A stretch of 64,000 nt of DNA from Bacteroidales bacterium UBA1173 (lineage in GTDB: Bacteria; Bacteroidota; Bacteroidia; Bacteroidales; F082): positions 124,001 to 188,000 of the forward strand of contig DBYZ01000008.1 of NCBI GenBank assembly GCA_002311655.1, given 5' to 3'. A program made the position numbers and the translations under genes. Of the stretch, positions 9,688-16,852 are shown piece by piece. A model generated the notes under the pieces. The model saw nothing but the letters and a program-made list of their open reading frames with translations, was not told the DNA's origin and made no database searches. Position 1 is the stretch's first letter, and each line of letters opens with the position of its first letter.

Positions 9688-11802
9688 TTATTTCAATTTC
9701 AAAATAATCGTTTTTCCTTTTTCCAAATTCGTTCCTGCCGCCACACTCTGGCTCTCCACCAATCCTCTGCCGCTGAACGACACCTTCCACCCCATCGACT
9801 CGATGAGATAAACGGCATCCATCACGTTCATTCCGGTCATATCAGGAACAATATTTTTAGCGAGTTCCACACTCTTTATCGTCACGCCGCCGTTTCTCGA
9901 CGGACTGACTTTCACCCACTCTGAATTCAACTCCCCGTCGACCATCCTCACGCCCGCCATGGTGCAGTAATCGTTGACATCTTCATAATATGCCATCGAC
10001 GCCTTTGTATATTTGTCGGCATTCGCCGGATAGCTGCTGGTCGCATCTTGAATGCCTAACTCAGTGGCATAAACCTTCTCGGCAATCTCTTTGAACACAG
10101 GTGCCGACACCGATGCGCCGTAATAACTCTTACCCATCGGGTTGCTGATAACCACGATACATGTATATTTAGGATCGTCAGCAGGGAAATACCCCACAAA
10201 CGAAGCGGTGTAGTTTTTCTTGTTATAGCTGCCGTTGCTGGCAATCTGAGCCGTTCCGGTCTTACCCGCAATCGGGAATGCGCATTTGTTCAAAGCCTTC
10301 GCCGTTCCGTTCTCCACCACGCCACGAAGCAGTCCCTGCAAAGTCTTGATTGTCCTCTCCGAGGCAATGCGCTCGTTGATAACGATGGTGTCGAAAGTCT
10401 TCACAACCTCGTTGCCGCGACGAATCTCCTTCACAAACTGAGGCTTAACCATCTTTCCGTTGTTTGCGATGGCATTGTAATACGTCAGCAGCGTGAGCGG
10501 AGTCACCGTCAACTCGTAACCTATCGACATCCATGGCAACGACACCTTCGACCATTGCTTGCTGCTGGTGCTTTTGATATATGGCTTGCCCTCGCCTTTC
10601 AAATCGATATTCAACGGCTCGTTGATCTTCGTCTTGTAAATCAAATCGATAAACTTCTGCGGATTGCTCTCGAAAGCCTCAGTCGCAAGGTATCCGAACG
10701 CAATATTCGACGACTCCCAGAAACATTGTTTGATCGTCGGAACGCCTTCCCCAACCACATGCGAGTCGGTCATCGTGCGGTTATGGAATCTCATCCTGCC
10801 GGTCTTTCCCAAATCCAGCACCCTGTTGACGTTGAATTTAGGGTCGTTCTCAAGCAACGCCGTCATCGTTATCGCCTTGAACGTCGAACCTGGCTCCACA
10901 TTCTCAGCAATGGCGAAGTTATACGACTCCTCGTATTTTTTCCTCTTCTCGTTATATTTCAACGACGCCATCACCTCGATGAATCCCGACTTCACATCCA
11001 TCATGATCACGCATCCCTGCTGCGCTTCGTTCTCAACGAGACAACGGCGCAACGCCTCTTCAGCCACATCCTGAATCTTGGCGTCAATAGAAGTATAGAT
11101 GTCTTTTCCGTTCTTCGGCGTGACGTTCGACGAAGCAGGCACATCAATGAAACGGCCTCCGTTGATACGACGACGCATCTGATGACCGTCGGTGCCACGC
11201 AAACAGGTGTCGTAAGCGCCCTCAAGTCCGACCATCACAGGCTTCACTGTATCGTTGTAATTGACATAACCTATCACACGCATCGCAATGTCACCGTACG
11301 GACGCTCCCTCACAAGCTGTTTCTCGGCGATCAAGCCATTGCCAAGCCTCTCTCTGAAAATCGGGAACGTCTTAATGCGCTCATACTCATCCATCTTCAG
11401 CTTCTTCGCGATTTTCACATAACGTTTGTTGTTACTGCGCGATTTCTTCAAAAGATTGACGTACTGCGCCTTGGTGTGCGACTTCAACATCTTCGACAAA
11501 CTGTCCGACAACGCCCCGACTTCTTTGTCAAACCTCTCAGCAGGCACCGCGACAGGGTCGAAATAGATGTCAAAAACAGGAATCGTAGTGGCAAGCAGCG
11601 TTCCGTTTTTCGAGAAGATATTTCCTCTCACAGCCGGCACCTTCACAATCCTGATGTCAGCCTTGCGCGCACTCTCAAGCAGATCCTCCCTGTCAACAGT
11701 CTGAACGACAACGATTTTGATGATAATAGCCACTCCCACCACGAGCATCAGCACGTAGATCAGAAGCACACGCCAAACATCACCAAAATTCATCTTACTC
11801 AT
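9688..11802 (-). CDS. ftsI: Septal transpeptidase FtsI (class B PBP with one PASTA domain)
   Basis: Class B penicillin-binding protein that cross-links septal peptidoglycan, acting with FtsW. The 704-residue protein has one N-terminal transmembrane helix (about residues 10-33), a dimerisation/pedestal domain, and a transpeptidase domain with STFK (306-309, catalytic Ser306), SSN near 365 and KTGTAQ near 513. It ends in a single PASTA domain (about residues 640-704, beginning VPDMTGMN). The terminal PASTA makes it resemble the SpoVD type and is usual in Bacteroidota. It follows the ftsL-like gene in the operon. Confidence 0.96.
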   Translation of the reverse strand: MSKMNFGDVWRVLLIYVLMLVVGVAIIIKIVVVQTVDREDLLESARKADIRIVKVPAVRGNIFSKNGTLLATTIPVFDIYFDPVAVPAERFDKEVGALSDSLSKMLKSHTKAQYVNLLKKSRSNNKRYVKIAKKLKMDEYERIKTFPIFRERLGNGLIAEKQLVRERPYGDIAMRVIGYVNYNDTVKPVMVGLEGAYDTCLRGTDGHQMRRRINGGRFIDVPASSNVTPKNGKDIYTSIDAKIQDVAEEALRRCLVENEAQQGCVIMMDVKSGFIEVMASLKYNEKRKKYEESYNFAIAENVEPGSTFKAITMTALLENDPKFNVNRVLDLGKTGRMRFHNRTMTDSHVVGEGVPTIKQCFWESSNIAFGYLATEAFESNPQKFIDLIYKTKINEPLNIDLKGEGKPYIKSTSSKQWSKVSLPWMSIGYELTVTPLTLLTYYNAIANNGKMVKPQFVKEIRRGNEVVKTFDTIVINERIASERTIKTLQGLLRGVVENGTAKALNKCAFPIAGKTGTAQIASNGSYNKKNYTASFVGYFPADDPKYTCIVVISNPMGKSYYGASVSAPVFKEIAEKVYATELGIQDATSSYPANADKYTKASMAYYEDVNDYCTMAGVRMVDGELNSEWVKVSPSRNGGVTIKSVELAKNIVPDMTGMNVMDAVYLIESMGWKVSFSGRGLVESQSVAAGTNLEKGKTIILKLK

Positions 11803-11810
11803 ATCAGACT

Positions 11811-12134
11811 CTATTTGACTTTTTTCACATTAATCTTCTTCAAAGGCTCGACAGATTCTTTTATACCCTTGTTTTTCAATATCTTAGCCAGCTCCGACTG
11901 CTTCGTCATCCTCGTAATCTCCGACTTGTTGTAAACATACTCCACATGACGGTCTTCAAGAAGCTTCGTCTTCGTCAGAACCTCACGGTTGATATCTTCA
12001 GCGACGTAAGTGTTTGTAATATAAAGCATTAGCAAAAACACAACATACAACACAAACGGCAACTGCTTAATCACCGTCGCCTTCGAAAAGACATCACCGC
12101 CTAAATAATTATTGAAAAACGAACCTTTTTTCAT
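11811..12134 (-). CDS. FtsL-like bitopic division protein
   Basis: Small membrane protein between rsmH and ftsI, the normal place of ftsL. From the preferred ATG at 12134 it has 107 residues: a basic cytoplasmic start, one transmembrane helix at about residues 25-43 and a periplasmic region likely to form a coiled coil. FtsL-type proteins are recognised more by position and topology than by sequence, and this one is called on that basis. Two further in-frame ATGs lie upstream (12146 and 12164), but 12164 falls in the centre of a palindromic repeat that also covers the rsmH stop codon, so it is unlikely to be the original start. Confidence 0.75.
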   Translation of the reverse strand: MKKGSFFNNYLGGDVFSKATVIKQLPFVLYVVFLLMLYITNTYVAEDINREVLTKTKLLEDRHVEYVYNKSEITRMTKQSELAKILKNKGIKESVEPLKKINVKKVK

Positions 12135-12149
12135 ATTTTTTCTCATCCT

Positions 12150-12177
12150 GTACGGACAAGGCATGCCTTGTCCCTAC
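12150..12177 (-). repeat. 28-bp palindrome, GTAGGGA family, copy 1
   Basis: In the direction of transcription it reads GTAGGGACAAGGCA followed by TGCCTTGTCCGTAC, a palindrome with one mismatch, then ACAGGATG. It contains the rsmH stop codon (TAG) and lies before the ftsL-like start. A second member at 45817-45844 has the same flank and the same mismatch position but two compensated base pairs. Confidence 0.85.
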
Positions 12178-13067
12178 TTTAATTCTGCTATCCTCAATTT
12201 GGCGCTCCGAGCCCTGCTGTTCCTAGCGATTTCATCATCACTTGGCACTATCGGCTTGTGCGTTATTAATTTATAAGGTGTATTTCGGTTTCCAAAGAAA
12301 TCCTGCTCCACCTCCCCGTCAGCCTTGCCACTGCGCATAAAATTCTTCACCAAACGGTCTTCCAGCGAATGATACGACATCACCACAAGCCTTCCGCCCG
12401 GTTTCAAGATATCGGCACACTGCGACAAAAACGCCTCAAGCACCTCCATCTCTTTGTTCACCTCAATCCTCAACGCCTGAAAAATCTGCGCCAACACCTT
12501 GTTTTCCTGGCCTTTTGGCAGATGTGCAGCCACCGCGTTTTTCAAATCCGTCGTCGTCTCTATCGGCTGCACCTCGCGAGCCATCTCTATATCACGAGCT
12601 ATCGCCATGGCGTTTTTCAACTCACCATAACGCGAGAAAACGCCAGCTAAAGCTGACACCTCATACGTATTCACAATATTCGCCGCGTCAACAGGGTCGT
12701 TTTGGTTCATCCTCATGTCGAGACGTCCCTCAAATCGTGTCGAGAAACCCTTCTCCGGCGTGTCAAACTGATATGACGACACTCCCAAATCCGCCAAAAT
12801 GCCGTCGACTTTCGAATTCGCGTAAAGCTGCACGAAATTCTTCATGTAACGAAAATTCTGCGGGATGAAAGTGAACCTCTCGTCATCAAAAGCGTTCTTG
12901 GCAGCATCGGCATCCTGGTCGAAAGCATACAAGTGACCCCCCTTCAACTTCTCAAGGATAGCCCTCGAATGACCGCCACCTCCGAACGTGACATCAACAT
13001 AAATGCCGTCCGGATTGATGTTCAGGCCATCGATACACTCGTTCAACAACACTGGATTATGATACAT
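12174..13067 (-). CDS. rsmH: 16S rRNA (cytosine-1402-N4)-methyltransferase RsmH
   Basis: SAM-dependent methyltransferase that modifies C1402 in the decoding centre of 16S rRNA (formerly MraW). The product from the ATG at 13067 is 297 residues, with the start MYHNPVLLNE typical of the family, the SAM motif DVTFGGGGHSRAIL at about residues 25-38 and the C-terminal RSAKLRIAE. An in-frame TTG at 13073 is two codons further up. The stop codon lies within a palindromic repeat. It is the second gene of the dcw operon, just behind mraZ. Confidence 0.97.
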   Translation of the reverse strand: MYHNPVLLNECIDGLNINPDGIYVDVTFGGGGHSRAILEKLKGGHLYAFDQDADAAKNAFDDERFTFIPQNFRYMKNFVQLYANSKVDGILADLGVSSYQFDTPEKGFSTRFEGRLDMRMNQNDPVDAANIVNTYEVSALAGVFSRYGELKNAMAIARDIEMAREVQPIETTTDLKNAVAAHLPKGQENKVLAQIFQALRIEVNKEMEVLEAFLSQCADILKPGGRLVVMSYHSLEDRLVKNFMRSGKADGEVEQDFFGNRNTPYKLITHKPIVPSDDEIARNSRARSAKLRIAELK

Positions 13068-13078
13068 CTCCAAAAACT

Positions 13079-13540
13079 TTATTCAAAATCAATATTTCCA
13101 AGTCTGTCCTCAAGCATCTGCGAGAATTCCTCATCGGTCATCTGCGCATTGCTCTCTTCCATCTTCTCCTTCGCCCAGATCTGCATTCTGTCAGGTAGCG
13201 ATGTTATCACCACTTCCTTCACCATGCCGCATTTCTCGACAAGGTCTTTCGGTATCTGCAAACGTCCGCTCGCATCCATCATCACCACCCTTGCGCCCGC
13301 GTTAATACGACGCATCATCATCAGATTTTCTTTCTTGAACGGATTCAACTTGCTGAGTTTGTTCTGCAAATTACGCCAATCGTCCTTCCCGTACACGTCA
13401 AGGCACGTCTCAAACAAACCCGGACGAAGCACGAAACCGTCGTTCAGCGCATCTCCCAGCTGTTCCTTGAAACTACTGGGCAAAAGCAGCCTTCCCTTGG
13501 CGTCTAATTTGCAATAATATTCACCTATCGGATAATCCAT
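13079..13540 (-). CDS. mraZ: Transcriptional regulator MraZ
   Basis: AbrB-fold DNA-binding protein that controls the dcw operon. The 153-residue product contains two SpoVT/AbrB-like halves; the DAKGRLLLPSSF motif (residues 13-24) and DASGRLQIPKDL motif (about 89-100) are the two hallmark DxxGR elements. It is the first gene of the dcw operon. Upstream, two TGGGA repeats ten bases apart overlap the spacer of the predicted promoter, which is the known MraZ target layout and suggests autoregulation. Confidence 0.96.
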   Translation of the reverse strand: MDYPIGEYYCKLDAKGRLLLPSSFKEQLGDALNDGFVLRPGLFETCLDVYGKDDWRNLQNKLSKLNPFKKENLMMMRRINAGARVVMMDASGRLQIPKDLVEKCGMVKEVVITSLPDRMQIWAKEKMEESNAQMTDEEFSQMLEDRLGNIDFE

Positions 13541-13563
13541 TTGTATACAAATTTTTCAGGATT

Positions 13564-13571
13564 CAAAATTA
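13564..13571 (-). promoter_or_regulatory. Promoter -7 box of the dcw operon
   Basis: The minus strand reads TAATTTTG, a match to the Bacteroidota TAnnTTTG box, 24 bases upstream of the mraZ ATG. The MraZ-type TGGGA repeats lie 10-24 bases further upstream. Confidence 0.65.
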
Positions 13572-13580
13572 TACATTTTT

Positions 13581-13595
13581 TCCCACTTATTCCCA
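13581..13595 (-). promoter_or_regulatory. mraZ: Predicted MraZ operator (two TGGGA repeats)
   Basis: On the minus strand TGGGA is repeated with a five-base spacer (13595-13591 and 13585-13581), a ten-base period. MraZ of E. coli is known to bind TGGGN repeats separated by five bases. The site lies between the -7 box and the expected -33 position of the dcw promoter, so binding should block the polymerase. Binding itself is inferred. Confidence 0.7.
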
Positions 13596-13621
13596 CTTTT
13601 GCACAAAAATTTTTCAAAAAT

Positions 13622-13672
13622 TTATCAACAGAGTTATCAACAATTTTCGTACCTTTGCAAAAATTATCAACA
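13622..13672 (+). promoter_or_regulatory. Three TTATCAACA motifs before engB
   Basis: TTATCAACA occurs at 13622-13630, 13634-13642 and 13664-13672. Each differs by one base from the DnaA box TTATCCACA. They sit in the divergent region between mraZ and engB. DnaA binding is only a possibility; an AT-rich coincidence is the alternative. Confidence 0.35.
13650..13657 (+). promoter_or_regulatory. Promoter -7 box of engB
   Basis: TACCTTTG matches the Bacteroidota TAnnTTTG box and ends 15 bases before the engB ATG at 13673. Confidence 0.65.
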
Positions 13673-14266
13673 ATGCTAATAAAGACTGCAACATTCCTTC
13701 AATCGAACACCGATACAAGCAAACTTCCGAAGGCTGACAAGCCCGAATACGCCTTTATCGGACGCTCAAACGTGGGAAAATCGTCGCTCATCAACATGCT
13801 GACTGGCAACAGCAAACTGGCGAAAGTGTCGGCGACACCGGGCAAGACAATAACCATCAACCATTTCATCATCAACAACGAATGGTATCTCGTGGATTTG
13901 CCTGGCTACGGCTTCGCAAAACGCTCTCAAAAAGACCGTGAAAAGTGGAAGAAAATGCTCGATGAATATATTTTAGGCCGTCAGAATCTGGTCATGACAT
14001 TCGTACTCGTCGACAGCCGCATCAAGCCGCAGCAAATCGACCTCGACTTCATCGCAGGCCTCGGCGAAAACCAGGTTCCATTCGCGATAATTTTCACAAA
14101 AGCCGACAAGCTGAGCAGCACGCAACTGTCAGCAAACATTGAGGTTTACAAAAAAGAACTTCTGAAAGAATGGGAAGAGCTCCCCACAATGATAATCACA
14201 TCCTCCGAAAAGAAAATCGGAAGAGACGAGATTTTAGACTTGATAGAAAAATATAATGCTTATTGA
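13673..14266 (+). CDS. engB: Ribosome biogenesis GTPase EngB (YsxC/YihA)
   Basis: Small Ras-like GTPase needed for assembly of the large ribosomal subunit. The 197-residue product has the G1 motif GRSNVGKSS (about residues 28-36), G3 DLPGYG and G4 TKADK. The open frame runs back to 13541, but the upstream part is AT-rich intergenic sequence with a promoter box, so the ATG at 13673 is chosen. It is transcribed away from the dcw operon and converges on a lipoprotein gene, overlapping its 3' end by seven bases. Confidence 0.95.
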   Translation: MLIKTATFLQSNTDTSKLPKADKPEYAFIGRSNVGKSSLINMLTGNSKLAKVSATPGKTITINHFIINNEWYLVDLPGYGFAKRSQKDREKWKKMLDEYILGRQNLVMTFVLVDSRIKPQQIDLDFIAGLGENQVPFAIIFTKADKLSSTQLSANIEVYKKELLKEWEELPTMIITSSEKKIGRDEILDLIEKYNAY

Positions 14267-14754
14267 GACTCGAATCTCTTAACGAGTTCTTCTGGCGACA
14301 ATCCCAAGTTTTCAATTGAAGCCCTGCAATCTTCGGCAAATTCGCCATAAGGATACATCTCAAGATATTGCTCGTAAATTTTCTTCGCCATGTTGAGGTT
14401 GCCGTATCTCGTCTCGAAGATAAAAGCCTTCACAAACAACGCGGCCTGCGTGCGCGGATAATCAGGATAATCTTTCAACAACTTGTCGATGATATAAATC
14501 GTGCGCTGCGGCTCGTTAAGGTTCATCGAGACATCCACTGCCTTGAAAAGATACTCTGGCGCCATCGCATCGTTTGGATTGGCATCGGCAAAATCGCAAT
14601 ACGCTGACACTAAATCACTTGCAACCACAGGATCAATGGTCGTCTCTGTCGAAAACACCTGCTTTTCCAACTTCTCAATACGCTTCGCTTGGTCGTTATT
14701 GCCACAAGCAAAAAGCATCATAGCCATAACAAATAAAACGATTATTCTTCTCAT
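14260..14754 (-). CDS. Tetratricopeptide-like lipoprotein of unknown role
   Basis: The 164-residue product has a lipoprotein signal peptide with lipobox LFAC (Cys17), a short coiled-coil stretch (residues 22-35), and then helical repeats of the TPR/BamD type: a DLVSAYCDFADANPND block, then a TIYIIDKLLKDYPDYP block and a KKIYEQYLEMYPYGE block. Such repeats mediate protein contacts at the periplasmic face of a membrane. It overlaps the def stop by four bases (ATGA), so def and this gene are translationally coupled. It is too short to be BamD. The specific role is unknown. Confidence 0.75.
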   Translation of the reverse strand: MRRIIVLFVMAMMLFACGNNDQAKRIEKLEKQVFSTETTIDPVVASDLVSAYCDFADANPNDAMAPEYLFKAVDVSMNLNEPQRTIYIIDKLLKDYPDYPRTQAALFVKAFIFETRYGNLNMAKKIYEQYLEMYPYGEFAEDCRASIENLGLSPEELVKRFESQ

Positions 14755-15320
14755 CTTCTATGTTTTTTATTCGGGAAAATCATCTTGTAATCCACATCGA
14801 CATTACCTTCCGAGATGTTACGTAACTTGTTCTTCAGCAACATCTTACGCATCGAACTGATTCTGTCGACATAGCATTTCCCTTCCAAATGGTCATATTC
14901 ATGCTGTATCACACGTGCCACAATGCCGTCAAATTCATCTTCATGCTCAACAAAATCCTCATCAAGATAATTGATCAACACCTTGCTCGGACGTTCCACG
15001 TCCTCGCCCATGTCAGGCAGACTCAAACAGCCTTCCCTGAAAGTCCACGGCTCTCCGGAAAGCTCAATGATTTCTGGGTTTATGAACACTTTCTTCACTC
15101 CAGCGCCCTCCGGATATTTATCCTTGAACGGGTCACTGTCCATCACGAAAAGTCTTATCGACTTGTTAATCTGCGGAGCCGCCAGACCTACGCCTTCGGT
15201 ATAATACATAGTCTCGAACATATCAGCGATAAGTTGCTGAATCTCAGGACTGTTTTTTTCAATATCTTCGGCCACGTGCTTCAACACCGGATGCCCGTAA
15301 GCCACAACAGGTAATATCAT
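14751..15320 (-). CDS. def: Peptide deformylase
   Basis: Metalloenzyme that removes the formyl group from the N-terminal methionine of new proteins. The 189-residue product has all three family motifs: GVGLAAPQI (about residues 43-51), EGCLSLP (about 97-103, metal-ligand Cys) and HEYDHLEG (about 139-146, two metal-ligand His and catalytic Glu). It lies downstream of ruvX on the same strand, with an AT-rich simple repeat in the short gap, and overlaps the following lipoprotein gene. Confidence 0.96.
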   Translation of the reverse strand: MILPVVAYGHPVLKHVAEDIEKNSPEIQQLIADMFETMYYTEGVGLAAPQINKSIRLFVMDSDPFKDKYPEGAGVKKVFINPEIIELSGEPWTFREGCLSLPDMGEDVERPSKVLINYLDEDFVEHEDEFDGIVARVIQHEYDHLEGKCYVDRISSMRKMLLKNKLRNISEGNVDVDYKMIFPNKKHRR

Positions 15321-15322
15321 TT

Positions 15323-15356
15323 TAACTTCAAACTTTAAATTTCAAACTTCAAACTC
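15323..15356. repeat. AAACTTCAAACTT-type simple repeat
   Basis: Tandem variants of AACTTCAAA fill the gap between ruvX and def. The repeat extends over the 3' end of ruvX and supplies its TGA stop (15351-15349 on the minus strand). The same repeat occurs in frame inside sufS (about 47828-47866). Confidence 0.8.
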
Positions 15357-15765
15357 TTCGCGATGCCATATACGATTGCAGGATTATCGTCGCGCTGATG
15401 GTGTCGACGAGTTCCTTGTTTTGCCTTGCCTTCTTGCCTAAACCGGCGTCGAGCATTGTCTGATGCGCCATCACGGAGGTGAAACGCTCGTCAAAACGTT
15501 TTACAACCATGTCGGGCAGCGTTTTTTTCAGCTGTTTCAGAAACGGTTCTATGTACTGCGCCGACTCCGAAGGGTTGTTATGCATGTCCTTCGGCTCGCC
15601 CACGACAATCTCATCCACCTCTTCTTTCTTCACGTAATCCTGAATAAAAGCAACCAGATCGCAGGCTCTCACCGTCGTTAACCCATTGGCTATGATACGC
15701 AAAGGGTCGGTCACGGCGATGCCGCAACGCTTTCTGCCATAATCAATTGCCATTATTCTTCCCAT
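15349..15765 (-). CDS. ruvX: Holliday junction resolvase-like RuvX (YqgF)
   Basis: RNase H-fold protein, implicated in 16S rRNA 5' end processing and in Holliday junction resolution. The 138-residue product shows the fold's first acidic motif (MAIDYGRKRCG, residues 5-15) followed by an EIVVGEPKD strand (about 54-62) and a C-terminal acidic residue in LVDTISATII. The last codons and the stop lie in a dispersed AACTTCAAA repeat. The alternative start MAIDYG is four codons downstream. Confidence 0.93.
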   Translation of the reverse strand: MGRIMAIDYGRKRCGIAVTDPLRIIANGLTTVRACDLVAFIQDYVKKEEVDEIVVGEPKDMHNNPSESAQYIEPFLKQLKKTLPDMVVKRFDERFTSVMAHQTMLDAGLGKKARQNKELVDTISATIILQSYMASRRV

Positions 15766-15782
15766 CCCTGAAAAAATTTTTG

Positions 15783-15790
15783 CAAAAATA
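15783..15790 (-). promoter_or_regulatory. Promoter -7 box of ruvX
   Basis: The minus strand reads TATTTTTG (TAnnTTTG), 17 bases upstream of the ruvX ATG. Confidence 0.55.
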
Positions 15791-15823
15791 ATGAAATTTT
15801 TGCTTTTGTATTAAAAAAATGTG

Positions 15824-15831
15824 TACTTTTG
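15824..15831 (+). promoter_or_regulatory. Promoter -7 box of tRNA-His
   Basis: TACTTTTG matches TAnnTTTG; a TTTG lies about 21 bases upstream as a -33 element. The tRNA begins 18 bases downstream. Confidence 0.65.
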
Positions 15832-15848
15832 CAACCGCAAATCCAGAT

Positions 15849-15923
15849 GGTAGATGTAGCTCAGCTGGTTAGAGTACCGGATTGTGGTTCCGTGGGTCGT
15901 CGGTTCGAATCCGACCTTCTACC
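15849..15923 (+). tRNA. tRNA-His (anticodon GUG)
   Basis: A full cloverleaf can be drawn. The anticodon loop TTGTGGT gives GTG. The extra 5' G (15849) faces C73 (15923), the identity element of tRNA-His. The T-loop is TTCGAAT. Two pairs do not match: T6 against T67 in the acceptor stem (15855/15917) and C27 against T43 in the anticodon stem. Confidence 0.9.
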
Positions 15924-15924
15924 C

Positions 15925-16734
15925 TCAAACTTGAACATCTCTTAACGCTTCGTTGAGAGATGTTTTTTTATCCGTCGACTCGTTTCTCTTCTTGATAATC
16001 AACGCACAAGCCACCTGAAAATCACCTGCCGGAAAGTGTTTTGTATACGAGCCTGGTACCACAACAGAACGTGCGGGAACAACACCTTTGTATTCTTTAA
16101 TCTCAGGTCCAGTAACATCCAGAATCTTCGTCGACTGCGTGATGACGGTGTTAGCGCCAAGCACTGCCTCTTCTTCAATCCTCACTCCTTCCACCACAAT
16201 GCATCGTGACCCGATGAAACAGTTATCTTCAATGATAACAGGCGCCGCCTGCACCGGTTCAAGAACTCCGCCAATACCAACGCCACCGCTGAGATGCACG
16301 TTTTTGCCTATCTGAGCGCACGAGCCAACAGTAGCCCATGTGTCAACCATTGTGCCGCTGTCGACGTAAGCACCTATATTTATATATGAAGGCATAAGCA
16401 CCGCGCCCTTGTTGATGAACGCGCCATAACGCACCGTCGCCGGTGGCACCACACGCACTCCAGCCTGCTCGAAACCGCTCTTCAACGGGATCTTGTCGTA
16501 ATATTCAAAGATGCCGCTCTTCGACACCTCCATGTCGTTAATCGGGAAAAACATGATGACCGCCTTCTTCAGCCACTCGTTCACAACCCATTGACCCTCA
16601 ACCTTTTCCGCAACTCTCATCTCGCCCTTATCAAGCAGCCTCACCACTTCACGGATAGCTTCCTTAGCCTCATTCTTCGCCAGCAACGAACGGTCATCCC
16701 ATGCTTTTTCTATGATGTTCTGCAAATTATTCAT
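15925..16734 (-). CDS. dapD: 2,3,4,5-tetrahydropyridine-2,6-dicarboxylate N-succinyltransferase
   Basis: Left-handed beta-helix acyltransferase of the succinylase branch of lysine and meso-DAP synthesis. The 269-residue product begins MNNLQNIIEKAWDDR and has an N-terminal helical domain followed by hexapeptide repeats (for example IGAYVDSGTMVDTWATVGS and VVEGVRIEEEAVLGANTVI). The frame is open to 16752, but the predicted -7 box TATCTTTG spans 16750-16757, so the second ATG at 16734 is preferred. It supplies the DAP that MurE uses. The 3' end lies two bases from tRNA-His, which is on the other strand. Confidence 0.95.
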   Translation of the reverse strand: MNNLQNIIEKAWDDRSLLAKNEAKEAIREVVRLLDKGEMRVAEKVEGQWVVNEWLKKAVIMFFPINDMEVSKSGIFEYYDKIPLKSGFEQAGVRVVPPATVRYGAFINKGAVLMPSYINIGAYVDSGTMVDTWATVGSCAQIGKNVHLSGGVGIGGVLEPVQAAPVIIEDNCFIGSRCIVVEGVRIEEEAVLGANTVITQSTKILDVTGPEIKEYKGVVPARSVVVPGSYTKHFPAGDFQVACALIIKKRNESTDKKTSLNEALRDVQV

Positions 16735-16749
16735 TGTTACATTTTTCTG

Positions 16750-16757
16750 CAAAGATA
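16750..16757 (-). promoter_or_regulatory. Promoter -7 box of dapD
   Basis: The minus strand reads TATCTTTG, a consensus match, 15 bases upstream of the chosen dapD ATG. Confidence 0.65.
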
Positions 16758-16787
16758 TAAAAAATCGTCATTTCTACATTTATTTTT

Positions 16788-16816
16788 CGTCATTTCGAGC
16801 GAAGTCGAGAAATCTC
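16788..16816. repeat. Dispersed GTCATTTCGAGCGAAG repeat, copy 1
   Basis: Reads CGTCATTTCGAGCGAAGTCG then AGAAATCTC. Related copies lie at 21261-21370 (an inverted pair), 28755-28792 and, inside a coding region, 42801-42836. Here it lies between dapD and the divergent permease gene. Confidence 0.85.
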
Positions 16817-16830
16817 ATCCAAAAAATTTA

Positions 16831-16838
16831 TATATTTG
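16831..16838 (+). promoter_or_regulatory. Promoter -7 box of the OppC-like permease gene
   Basis: TATATTTG matches TAnnTTTG and ends 14 bases before the ATG. Confidence 0.6.
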
Positions 16839-16852
16839 CAAAAATTTAGATA

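Noticed and set aside
10555..11934. Long plus-strand open frame (459 codons) opposite ftsI and the ftsL-like gene
   Set aside because: Fully antisense to ftsI, rich in H and R from reverse codons, no recognisable motif or start signal. It is a coding-strand shadow.
13622..13672. Replication origin
   Set aside because: Three DnaA-box-like motifs only, all one base off, and no dnaA, dnaN or similar origin context.
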